Source: Actinomycetota bacterium (GTDB lineage Bacteria; Actinomycetota; Actinomycetes; Nanopelagicales; Nanopelagicaceae). From it: a stretch of 8,304 nt of DNA. The position numbers were made by a program, and so were the translations under genes. The stretch is taken from the NCBI GenBank assembly GCA_009699825.1, contig WLNM01000044.1:1-8304 (forward strand), given 5' to 3'. The notes beneath the pieces are model-generated. The model searched no databases. It had not been told where the DNA came from and worked only from the letters and a program-made list of their open reading frames with translations. Every line of letters starts with the position of its first letter. Positions within the stretch are counted from its first letter, which is position 1. Of this stretch, positions 1 through 6,757 are shown piece by piece.

Positions 1-1149
1 TCGCTGAGTGTTTTTTATACCCTTAATCTTCGTAGTGAATTGATTTCTAACGTTTTATACATGCTCTTTTATCCAGCAGCTTTCATCGCATTGCCACGCT
101 TGCTATCCCAACATGCGCGCATCTCGGCGATAGAAATTCTCGATTCGACAATCATTGCTCTCGGACTTGGTTCACTTGGAACAGCACTCTTTGTTGGCCC
201 CGTTTTGCCGCGACTCAATGGCGATATGGTCATGACATTTTTCGCAATTTTCTATCCTGTTGGCGATTTGATACTTGTTGCAAGTGTGATCTCAACACTT
301 CTGACTAAACGAGTATCCAAGCGGGCAATTGTTGCCAGTGTGGGAATTTTCATCTTCGCATTCTCTGATTTTCTTTTTCTGTGGTTGCATGTAAACAATA
401 AATACACCTTTGGATCAATTTCTGATGACGGCTGGTTGGTGGGGCTTGCCTTACTCGTGATGTCAACGCAATTTAAAGCAAGTGAGCAAAATTCGGATGA
501 AGGTGTTAATCCTGTATTTGTTGCACTATCTGTTTTCTTAAGTGCGACGTTGCTTGGGATAATTACACTTCGCCCAGGATTTTTCCCATCATTTATTCTT
601 CTGCCCACCTTGCTCACATTACTTGTGGCATTTATCCGTATGACGATTGCACTGAGGCAGGCGCGATCTCTAGGTACTGAGCGAACACTTGCACGCACTG
701 ATGAGTTAACAGGATTGTCCAATAGAAGACGGTTGATTGCAGAGATAGAAGGACTGGAAGATTCGCAAGGTGCACTACTAATTCTAGATCTCGATGGTTT
801 CAAGCCCGTAAATGATTCCTTTGGACATGACATTGGTGATGAAATATTAAAACAGGTTTCTACGCGTTTTCATCGTGCACTTCCAGATGATGCGATATTG
901 GCTAGGTTGGGTGGGGATGAGTTTGGCGTTTTAATTCATTCGAACTATGAGGTAAGTATGGAAATTGCGCGTGCGCTACAGGCGACTATGAGTTATCCAT
1001 TCATCGTTGGAGAAGAATCAATCGATTTAGCTGTCAGCATCGGTATTGCTACAAATAACGATGATCATGATTTATTGCGTCGCGCAGATGTCGCAATGTA
1101 TAAAGCAAAACGAGAATCACTCGGTGTTGCGCACTTTGATTTCCTCTAG
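1..1149 (+). CDS. Membrane-anchored GGDEF diguanylate cyclase, 5'-truncated by the window edge
   Basis: Predicted to make cyclic di-GMP from two GTP at the inner face of the membrane. The frame is open from base 1, so the true start is probably upstream; a TTG at 40 gives 369 residues but has no convincing ribosome site. In that numbering, residues 1-205 hold about six or seven hydrophobic segments, including FYPVGDL (71-77), a motif I associate with actinobacterial integral-membrane GGDEF proteins. The GGDEF domain spans about 215-369: DELTGLSNRRR (221-231), DLDGFKPVNDSFGH (250-263), an intact GGDEF signature (291-295), and ADVAMYKAK near the end. The catalytic signature suggests an active enzyme. 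The usual RxxD inhibitory site upstream reads PDDA (282-285), so product feedback at that site looks absent. No EAL, PAS or GAF domain is seen. The 3' end overlaps the photolyase gene by 33 bp, tail to tail. Confidence 0.9.
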   Translation, partial: SLSVFYTLNLRSELISNVLYMLFYPAAFIALPRLLSQHARISAIEILDSTIIALGLGSLGTALFVGPVLPRLNGDMVMTFFAIFYPVGDLILVASVISTLLTKRVSKRAIVASVGIFIFAFSDFLFLWLHVNNKYTFGSISDDGWLVGLALLVMSTQFKASEQNSDEGVNPVFVALSVFLSATLLGIITLRPGFFPSFILLPTLLTLLVAFIRMTIALRQARSLGTERTLARTDELTGLSNRRRLIAEIEGLEDSQGALLILDLDGFKPVNDSFGHDIGDEILKQVSTRFHRALPDDAILARLGGDEFGVLIHSNYEVSMEIARALQATMSYPFIVGEESIDLAVSIGIATNNDDHDLLRRADVAMYKAKRESLGVAHFDFL

Positions 1150-2466
1150 GCGAGCAAGAGATTCGATTCGCTCTGCAGAGTGCTCCACAATTTTTTTAGC
1201 GTAGCCGTGTTTATATCCATCGGCAGAATCCCATGGCTCATGAATCTCATCTGCCTTGAGGTGCGCTAGCTCTGGAACATATTTACGAATGTAATCTCCA
1301 TTTTCATCAAATCGCTTGCCTTGTTCAATCGGATTAAATACCCGGTAATAAGGCGATGCATCTGTGCCACATCCTGCTGTCCACTGCCACCCATGTGCAT
1401 TGGATGCGACATCAAAATCGACAAGATGTTCTTCGAAAAATAGTGCACCGTGCTGCCATTCGATATGTAAATCCTTTGCCAAAAAGGATGCCACAACCAT
1501 GCGTACTCGATTGTGCATCCAACCTTCTTTAAGTAATTGACGCATTCCAGCATCTACAAAGGGATACCCAGTTTTACCCTCACGCCAAGCAATAAATTTT
1601 TCACCTGGTTCGTCATAACGCATATTGGCAAATTGCGGTGCATAATAATCTTTATCTGTATGCGGATAGTTGTGCAGAACATCTGCATAGAATTCTCGCC
1701 ACGCAATTTCTTTTCTAAAAGTGTCATGTGCTTTGCTTTCGCCAAGCCCAGTAAGCAGTGTTCGCGGATGAATTTCGCCCCACTTGAGGTGTGCACTCAT
1801 TTTGCTCGTTCCATCAATCCCGGCAAAATTTCTTGTTTCATCATATGAATCAAGTCCGTTTGCTTTAAATTTCTTAAATCGATCATGAGCTGCTTTTTCT
1901 CCAGCGGCAGGAATTTCTGATCCTGCAGGTGCTTGCCACGTTGGAAAGTTTCTATCCTTATCTTCCGGTGTAACTGCATTTATTGTTTTCGGCGCTGCAA
2001 CTGCTGCGCGCCAACCATGTGCAAGCCATCCACGATAAAAAGGTGTGTAGACGCGATAATTTGTTGCATCACTTGGTTTTTTTACTCGACCTGGTGCAAC
2101 CGCATAAGGACTACCCGTTCGGGTAAGTTCGATTCCTGCGGCTTCAACTCGTGAATCTCGTGCTACTCCATATGGTTCGTACTCAGCAGATATATGCACT
2201 GACGTTGCGTTGTATTTTTTCTTGAGTTCATTAAGTACATCTACTTGATCGCCGACACATACATGTAATTTATTGCCAAGTGATTCATCAAGGCTACGAA
2301 GAGATGCTGCCATGTATGCCAGCCGTTTTGTTCCGGTGGCTTGAATTAATTTCGGATCCAAAATAAATACAGGAACTATCTCTTCGCCAGCATCAATTGC
2401 GGCTAAAAGTGCAGGATTATCAGTAAGGCGTAAGTCGCGCCGAAACCACATGATGCTGCGCGACAT
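1117..2466 (-). CDS. phrB: Cryptochrome/photolyase family, class I deoxyribodipyrimidine photolyase
   Basis: Light-driven repair of UV pyrimidine dimers using FAD. The protein has 449 residues, a normal class I length. The N-terminal antenna-type Rossmann domain (about 1-130) begins SRSIMWFRRDLRLTDNPAL. The FAD domain shows DGTSKMSAHLKWGEIHPR (218-235), EIAWREFY (253-260), WREGKTGYPFVDAGMRQL (294-311), GWMHNRVRM (315-323) and GWQWTAGCGTDASPYYRVFNP (359-379). By alignment to E. coli PhrB, N356, W337, W360 and W362 match N378, W359, W382 and W384. The surface triad position W306 is Y284 here. ATG start; no Shine-Dalgarno is visible, and the start lies 6 bp after the citrate synthase stop, so translation is probably coupled to that gene. 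Photolyase rather than a signalling cryptochrome is likely, because the substrate and FAD motifs are complete and there is no C-terminal extension. Antenna chromophore unknown. Confidence 0.95.
   Translation of the reverse strand: MSRSIMWFRRDLRLTDNPALLAAIDAGEEIVPVFILDPKLIQATGTKRLAYMAASLRSLDESLGNKLHVCVGDQVDVLNELKKKYNATSVHISAEYEPYGVARDSRVEAAGIELTRTGSPYAVAPGRVKKPSDATNYRVYTPFYRGWLAHGWRAAVAAPKTINAVTPEDKDRNFPTWQAPAGSEIPAAGEKAAHDRFKKFKANGLDSYDETRNFAGIDGTSKMSAHLKWGEIHPRTLLTGLGESKAHDTFRKEIAWREFYADVLHNYPHTDKDYYAPQFANMRYDEPGEKFIAWREGKTGYPFVDAGMRQLLKEGWMHNRVRMVVASFLAKDLHIEWQHGALFFEEHLVDFDVASNAHGWQWTAGCGTDASPYYRVFNPIEQGKRFDENGDYIRKYVPELAHLKADEIHEPWDSADGYKHGYAKKIVEHSAERIESLARLEEIKVRNTE
1152..1197 (+). terminator. 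Possible terminator of the GGDEF transcript, inside the photolyase reading frame
   Basis: Just after the GGDEF stop, GAGCA (1152-1156) can pair with TGCTC (1181-1185) and AGAG (1157-1160) with CTCT (1171-1174), leaving a bulge. Five bases later comes a run of seven T (1191-1197). This looks like an intrinsic terminator for the plus strand. The T run also encodes Lys-Lys near the photolyase C-terminus on the other strand, so it may be coincidence. The bulged stem keeps confidence low. Confidence 0.3.
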
Positions 2467-2472
2467 AGTTGC

Positions 2473-3588
2473 TTAATTGTGTAGTTGATGAACCGATGCA
2501 TCCCAGCCAAAAACTTCTTCTGGTTTGCGTGGTGCTTTACCGATGTAACGCGCAGATGGGCGAATCAAACGACCTGTGCGCTTTTGTTCAAGAATATGTG
2601 CTGACCATCCAGCAGTTCGAGCGGCTGTAAACATTGACGTAAATAGCGGGCCTGGAACTTCTGCAAAATCAAGAACGATTGCTGCCCAAAATTCAACATT
2701 TGTTTCCAGAACACGTTCCGGATGGCGTTCGTGTAATTCCGCAAGCGCAGCTTTTTCGAGTTCGAGTGCAACTTCATAACGAGGTGCACCTAATTCTTTT
2801 GCAGTGCGGCGCAATGTACGCGCGCGCGGATCTTCTGCTCGGTAAACGCGGTGACCAAATCCCATAAGACGTTCGCCGCGATCCATTAAATCTTTTACAT
2901 ACTTGCGTGCATCGCCTGAACGCTCTACGTCTTCGATCATTCCAAGAACGCGAGATGGTGCGCCACCATGTAATGGACCAGACATTGCACCAATTGCACC
3001 AGAGAGTGCGGCAGCAACATCTGCGCCAGTTGATGCGATGACTCGAGCAGTAAATGTTGATGCATTCATGCCGTGTTCTGCAGCAGAGACAAAGTAAGCA
3101 TCAATTGCACGAACATGCAATGGATCTGGTTCTCCGCGCCAACGAATCATCATGCGTTCGACAACAGTGTGTGCCTTATCAATTTCTGTTTCTGAAACGG
3201 GAGTTGCAGTCACTCCGCGAGCAGATTGTGCAAGATATGAAAGAACCATGACTGAAGCGCGTGCAAGATTTGAACGAGTTTCTTCATCAGAAATATCTAA
3301 AAGTGGTTTAAATCCCCATGCTGGTGCAAGCATTGCAATTGCTGATTGAACATCTACGCGAACGTCGCCTGAGTGAACTGGAAGTGGAAACTTTTCTGCT
3401 GGTGGAAGACCCGGATTAAATTCATCGTCAACAAGTAATCCCCATACGTTTCCAAATGAAACGCGTCCGACTAAATCTTCAATATCAACACCGCGGTAGC
3501 GAAGCGCACTACCTTCTTTATCTGGCTCAGCAATTTCAGATTCAAAAGCTATGACACCTTCGAGACCTGGCTTGAAATCATCAGACAC
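2473..3588 (-). CDS. citA: Citrate synthase 2 (CitA-like)
   Basis: Condenses acetyl-CoA and oxaloacetate into citrate at the entry of the TCA cycle; cytoplasmic. At 371 residues it is of the short Gram-positive/archaeal citrate synthase size. Active-site landmarks are EHGMNASTFT (171-180), GPLHGGAPS (204-212, H207), GFGHRVYR (243-250, H246) and NVEF (297-300). In the well-studied enzymes the last motif is NVDF with a catalytic Asp; here the residue is E299. The C-terminal HILEQKRTGRLIRPSARYIG (331-350) is typical. From memory it resembles M. tuberculosis CitA more than GltA. A 2-methylcitrate synthase role cannot be excluded, but no prp genes are nearby. The start is GTG at 3588, supported by an AAGGAG site 6 nt upstream. 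It heads a two-gene unit with the photolyase and is divergent from pdxH. Confidence 0.93.
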   Translation of the reverse strand: MSDDFKPGLEGVIAFESEIAEPDKEGSALRYRGVDIEDLVGRVSFGNVWGLLVDDEFNPGLPPAEKFPLPVHSGDVRVDVQSAIAMLAPAWGFKPLLDISDEETRSNLARASVMVLSYLAQSARGVTATPVSETEIDKAHTVVERMMIRWRGEPDPLHVRAIDAYFVSAAEHGMNASTFTARVIASTGADVAAALSGAIGAMSGPLHGGAPSRVLGMIEDVERSGDARKYVKDLMDRGERLMGFGHRVYRAEDPRARTLRRTAKELGAPRYEVALELEKAALAELHERHPERVLETNVEFWAAIVLDFAEVPGPLFTSMFTAARTAGWSAHILEQKRTGRLIRPSARYIGKAPRKPEEVFGWDASVHQLHN

Positions 3589-3594
3589 AACGCG

Positions 3595-3600
3595 CTCCTT
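3595..3600 (-). promoter_or_regulatory. Shine-Dalgarno site fixing the GTG start of citrate synthase
   Basis: Read on the minus strand, AAGGAG lies 6 nt before the GTG at 3588. A strong site at ideal spacing supports this non-ATG start. It contrasts with the neighbouring divergent gene, pdxH, whose most likely ATG has no such site. Confidence 0.75.
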
Positions 3601-3688
3601 TATCTGGTTTTACATGGGTAATTCTGCCCCCATCGAAGGTGTGCTGGCGACCACGAAAGTTGGGATAGCCCTGCGGGCGAAAGTGACG

Positions 3689-3694
3689 TTAGAT
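3689..3694 (+). promoter_or_regulatory. Candidate -10 element for a leaderless pdxH mRNA
   Basis: TTAGAT sits exactly 6 nt before the ATG at 3701, the spacing expected if transcription starts at the A of ATG. The layout TTAGAT-acatcc-ATG closely resembles TAAGAT-ttatcc-ATG in front of serC. No good -35 is seen. The 112-base divergent region (3589-3700) otherwise shows only the citrate synthase ribosome site. Confidence 0.4.
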
Positions 3695-3700
3695 ACATCC

Positions 3701-4375
3701 ATGGAGAAAATCGTGAATGACAAAGGAATCCGAGCCGAGATTGCTGCGATGCGCCGCTCATACGGAGAAGAGGGTCTGGTGAATTTGCCAGAAGATCCCT
3801 TTGTAACTTTCGACGAATGGATGGCAGCAGCTGCGGCCAATGAAATCATTGTGGAAGCAAATGCGATGATTCTTTCAACTTCAGATGGTTCTGGAGAAAT
3901 TACAACGCGCACTGTTTTATTAAAAGATATTTCGCAAGGTGGATTTACTTTCTTTACAAATTATTCTTCGCGCAAAGCCCAAGCTATTGCAATGAATTCG
4001 CAAGTAACACTTTTGTTTCCTTGGTATGCAATGGAGCGACAAGTAATTATTTCCGGGCAAGCAGATAAAGTTTCCCGAGAAGAATCAGAGAGTTACTTTG
4101 CTACAAGACCGTGGTCAAGTCAGATCGGTGCGTGGGCTAGCGCTCAATCCGCGCCACTATCTTCCCGTGAAGAGTTAGAAATGCGTTTTAAAGGTGCTGC
4201 AGAAAAATGGCCAGAAGGAAGTGTCGTTCCAACTCCACCGCATTGGGGTGGCTTTCGAGTGGTACCTGACAGCATTGAATTCTGGCAAGGAAGATATTCC
4301 AGATTGCACGACCGTATTAGATATCACAGAGCAGATACAAAATCCGATTGGGATATGCAACGCTACTTCCCATAA
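3701..4375 (+). CDS. pdxH: Pyridoxamine/pyridoxine 5'-phosphate oxidase
   Basis: FMN-dependent oxidase that makes pyridoxal 5'-phosphate (PLP) from PNP or PMP. From ATG 3701 it has 224 residues, normal for the family. Motifs in order: RTVLLK (70-75) and TNYSSRKA (86-93) for FMN binding, RPWSSQIGAWAS (136-147), WGGFRV (182-187), EFWQGR (193-198) and RLHDR (201-205), matching the E. coli R197/H199 substrate and catalytic pair, with a short C-terminal QRYFP. The reading frame stays open back to 3551, but that extension runs into the citrate synthase gene and adds 50 residues lacking family character. The real choice is ATG 3701, with a leaderless-type -10, or GTG 3713, with GGAGA 5 nt upstream (220 residues). 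I chose 3701 for its resemblance to the serC start. First gene of a plus-strand run; serC follows after 9 bp and uses its product. Confidence 0.92.
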   Translation: MEKIVNDKGIRAEIAAMRRSYGEEGLVNLPEDPFVTFDEWMAAAAANEIIVEANAMILSTSDGSGEITTRTVLLKDISQGGFTFFTNYSSRKAQAIAMNSQVTLLFPWYAMERQVIISGQADKVSREESESYFATRPWSSQIGAWASAQSAPLSSREELEMRFKGAAEKWPEGSVVPTPPHWGGFRVVPDSIEFWQGRYSRLHDRIRYHRADTKSDWDMQRYFP

Positions 4376-4378
4376 GAT
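4373..4378 (+). promoter_or_regulatory. Candidate internal -10 element for leaderless serC mRNA
   Basis: TAAGAT matches the actinobacterial TAnnnT type -10 and lies exactly 6 nt before the serC ATG at 4385. Its first three bases are also the pdxH stop codon. No Shine-Dalgarno precedes serC. Both a leaderless internal transcript and translational coupling with pdxH remain possible. Confidence 0.45.
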
Positions 4379-4384
4379 TTATCC

Positions 4385-5497
4385 ATGAGCATCGTTATTC
4401 CGAGTGGCATCAAGCCGATCGATGGTCGTTTTGGTTGTGGTCCTTCAAAGATTCGCCCAGCAGCGTTAGATAATTTATTTAAAAGTGGCACAACAATTCT
4501 CGGAACTTCACACCGTCAAAAACCAGTTAAGAATGTTGTCCACGAAGTTCGTGAAGGTTTAAAATCACTATTTTCGCTTCCTGATGGTTACGAAGTAATT
4601 CTTGGTAACGGTGGCACAACTGCATTTTGGGATATCGCAACATTTGCTCAAATTGAAAATCGTTCACAGCACTTAGTCTTTGGAGAGTTCTCTTCAAAGT
4701 TTGCAAAGGCAGCAAAAGAGGCGCCATTTCTGGGTGAACCAACAATCATTAAATCTGAAACGGGTTCACACCCAACCGCTGTTGCCGAAGATGGAATCGA
4801 TGCGTACGCATTTACGCACAATGAAACTAGCACCGGTGTAGCAATGCCAATTATTCGACCAAAGGGCACAGATGGTGCACTTGTATTGGTAGATGCAACG
4901 AGTGCTGCTGGCGGTTTAGTAGTTGAGGCAAAAGAGTTTGATGCTTATTACTTTGCTCCTCAAAAATCATTCTCTTCAGATGGTGGTTTATGGGTAGCGC
5001 TTATGTCACCGGCTGCTATTGCGCGTGCTGAGAAGATTAAGGAAAGCGGACGTTGGACTCCTGCAATATTGGATCTCAACATCGCAATTGAGAATTCTCG
5101 ACTAGATCAGACTTATAACACTCCGGCTATTGCCACATTCGTGATGCTTGCCGATCAAATCAAGTGGATGAATGAGAATGGCGGATTAAAATTTTCAACT
5201 GGCCGAAGTTCAGACTCTGCTTCACGTATTTATTCATGGGCTGAAAAAACTTCGTACACAACTCCTTATGTCACTGATCCAGCAATGCGCTCAAAGGTCG
5301 TTGCAACTATTAACTTTGATGACTCTATTGATGCACTCAAAGTTGCATCTGTTCTGCGCGAGAATGGAATCGTAGATACCGAGCCGTACCGCAAATTAGG
5401 TAAGAATCAGCTTCGTATTGGTATGTTTCCTTCTGTTGATCCCAGCGATGTTGATGCTCTGACTGCGTGCATTGATTACGTTGTAGCCGCGCTTTAA
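4385..5497 (+). CDS. serC: Phosphoserine aminotransferase, actinobacterial type
   Basis: PLP-dependent transfer of the glutamate amino group to 3-phosphohydroxypyruvate, the second step of serine synthesis. The SerC family can also act on the 4-phosphohydroxythreonine branch of vitamin B6 synthesis. It has 370 residues. The N-terminus carries GRFGCGPSKIRP (14-25) and a GTSHRQKPVKN segment (40-50). GNGGTTAFWD (74-83) is the phosphate-binding loop region, THNETSTG (144-151) and LVDATSAAGG (168-177) contact the cofactor, and K194 in FAPQKSFSSDGG (190-201) is the expected Schiff-base lysine. The end reads LRIGMFPSVDPSDVDAL (343-359). It resembles the mycobacterial/Streptomyces SerC subfamily by memory. 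ATG start with no Shine-Dalgarno but a leaderless-type -10. Lies 9 bp after pdxH, whose product is its cofactor, and 19 bp before the MFS gene. Confidence 0.95.
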   Translation: MSIVIPSGIKPIDGRFGCGPSKIRPAALDNLFKSGTTILGTSHRQKPVKNVVHEVREGLKSLFSLPDGYEVILGNGGTTAFWDIATFAQIENRSQHLVFGEFSSKFAKAAKEAPFLGEPTIIKSETGSHPTAVAEDGIDAYAFTHNETSTGVAMPIIRPKGTDGALVLVDATSAAGGLVVEAKEFDAYYFAPQKSFSSDGGLWVALMSPAAIARAEKIKESGRWTPAILDLNIAIENSRLDQTYNTPAIATFVMLADQIKWMNENGGLKFSTGRSSDSASRIYSWAEKTSYTTPYVTDPAMRSKVVATINFDDSIDALKVASVLRENGIVDTEPYRKLGKNQLRIGMFPSVDPSDVDALTACIDYVVAAL

Positions 5498-5516
5498 ATT
5501 ATCCGTAAGGAAAGTA

Positions 5517-6692
5517 ATGCCTCATACGTTTACGCGCGATAAAACTTTTTGGATAATTGCTCTTCAAGTAACAATTCTTAACTTTTACTTAGGTGGATTC
5601 GGACCCGCTCAACCATTGTTGCGTGCTGATCAAGGTACTTCACTGACAATTGCCGGTCTGCATGGAACTGCTATGGGCGTTGCTGCAATCTGTGCAGGAT
5701 TATCTAATTCGCGTTTGGTGCACTACTTCGGTCGCGTAAAAACTTCATGGATTGGTATGTGGCTCTTCTGCATTGGCGTACTTATGTTCGTCACGCTTAA
5801 GCCAGTTGTATTTACTTTAACCGCTACCTTCTTAGGTGGCATGGGGACTTCTATGGTCATAAACAATATGGTTACAAGACTTTCTCACCACTTCAAACAA
5901 GCAACTCCACTTGCGTTGCCGCAATCCAATGGAATCAACTCGGTTGGTTATGTCTTTGGAACCCTCATCGTCGGAACACTTGCCGGAACCGCTATTAGCT
6001 GGCGTTTTGGTTTATTACTAACGATTCCAGCAACAATAATTCTTTACTTTTTCTCTCGTGATAAGAATCACGATGCTCATGACCGTGACGTTAGCGTGCG
6101 CCAAAGTGGCAAACTTTCACGCACGTACTGGATTGCCTGCTTTGGTTTCTTCATCTGTATTTGTACTGAATTTGCTACTGCATTTTGGGCTGCAGCACTC
6201 CTACGGGATCGCGTTGGCGGAACCGCATCTGCTGCAACGCTAGCAATCGTTGCCCTTGGTTCTGGAATGGCAATTGGTCGTTGGTATGGCGCAATAGTTC
6301 TAAAGAAATTGCTTCTCGATCAACAATTAATTTCAATTATTATTTTGCAATTTATAGGTTTTTCAATTTTTTGGTTCTCCCATAATTTTCTAATTTCGTT
6401 GGTTTCACTCTTTATTAATGGTCTTGGAATTTCAATGCAGTTTGCTCTCTCATCACTTCGCTTGATCAGCTTCAGTGAAAAGCGGCCTGACTTGGCAATT
6501 GGAATTAGTTCATTGGCGGCAGGATCAGGAATCGCACTCGCACCATTTGTTCTTGGTGTTCTTGGAGATCATCTTGGAATCTCCCGGGCATATTTAATGG
6601 TGCCCGTTCTTATTGTGATTGCGCTAGTAATTGTTATTCTTACTCCAACTGTAAATCCGAAAACGGAGGAGAGTAATGAATTACAAAACTAG
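5517..6692 (+). CDS. Major facilitator superfamily transporter, substrate unknown
   Basis: A 391-residue membrane protein with about 12 hydrophobic segments, near residues 11-29, 45-65, 76-94, 98-118, 138-160, 162-179, then 204-226, 238-258, 270-286, 292-312, 326-348 and 358-376. The two six-helix halves are joined by a charged loop (about 180-203, rich in Asp, His, Lys and Arg). HYFGRVKT (69-76), between helices 2 and 3, sits where the MFS G-x-x-x-D-R/K loop motif falls, though degenerate. Start at ATG 5517, with AAGGA 5 nt upstream. It follows serC by 19 bp, so co-transcription with pdxH and serC is likely. That position hints at amino-acid, vitamin B6 or metabolite export or import, but nothing in the sequence identifies a substrate. 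The 3' end overlaps the following small ORF by 17 bp. Confidence 0.88.
   Translation: MPHTFTRDKTFWIIALQVTILNFYLGGFGPAQPLLRADQGTSLTIAGLHGTAMGVAAICAGLSNSRLVHYFGRVKTSWIGMWLFCIGVLMFVTLKPVVFTLTATFLGGMGTSMVINNMVTRLSHHFKQATPLALPQSNGINSVGYVFGTLIVGTLAGTAISWRFGLLLTIPATIILYFFSRDKNHDAHDRDVSVRQSGKLSRTYWIACFGFFICICTEFATAFWAAALLRDRVGGTASAATLAIVALGSGMAIGRWYGAIVLKKLLLDQQLISIIILQFIGFSIFWFSHNFLISLVSLFINGLGISMQFALSSLRLISFSEKRPDLAIGISSLAAGSGIALAPFVLGVLGDHLGISRAYLMVPVLIVIALVIVILTPTVNPKTEESNELQN
6665..6669 (+). promoter_or_regulatory. Strong Shine-Dalgarno site for the 26-codon ORF
   Basis: GGAGG lies 6 nt before the ATG at 6676, within the last codons of the MFS gene. It is the best ribosome-binding match among the plus-strand genes here and is the main reason to believe that the small ORF is translated. 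Confidence 0.65.
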
Positions 6693-6756
6693 ACGATACG
6701 TAACAATTGCTGCCCTCATTGGATTGCTAGCTCTTATTGTTTTTAGCGGTTTATAA
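6676..6756 (+). CDS. Small single-pass membrane peptide, unrecognised (26 aa)
   Basis: Not recognised. An ATG ORF of 26 codons with a basic N-terminus (MNYKTRRY) followed by a hydrophobic stretch (VTIAALIGLLALIVFSGL) to the end, fitting a single membrane helix with the N-terminus inside. It has a GGAGG site at ideal spacing. It overlaps the end of the MFS gene by 17 bp and its TAA (6754-6756) is one base short of the GTG (6758) of the next gene. It could be a real small membrane protein, perhaps a partner of the transporter or of the DUF2530 protein, or a short leader whose translation carries ribosomes onto the next start. Base composition alone cannot prove coding at this length; the ribosome site and tight packing are the support. 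Confidence 0.6.
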   Translation: MNYKTRRYVTIAALIGLLALIVFSGL

Positions 6757-6757
6757 A

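Noticed and set aside
252..833. 193-residue open frame on the minus strand inside the GGDEF gene
   Set aside because: It mirrors the well-supported plus-strand gene, has a Ser/Arg-rich composition with no recognisable domain, and lacks a ribosome site.
1171..1180. Perfect palindrome CTCTGCAGAG as a regulator site
   Set aside because: A 10-base palindrome within coding sequence is expected by chance, and it has no second copy or promoter context.
1537..2154. Several short open frames on both strands within the photolyase gene
   Set aside because: All are shadows of the photolyase frame, with unlikely residue composition and no start signals.
2565..3349. Short open frames on both strands within citrate synthase
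   Set aside because: Out-of-frame shadows of a gene with intact active-site motifs.
3551..3700. N-terminal extension of pdxH by 50 residues
   Set aside because: It overlaps the citrate synthase start and its ribosome site on the other strand, and would make the protein longer than the family with no matching motif.
6737..6757. TTG start extending the DUF2530 protein by 7 residues
   Set aside because: TTG is a poor start here, has no ribosome site, and lies inside the 26-codon ORF; the GTG at 6758 fits the family better.
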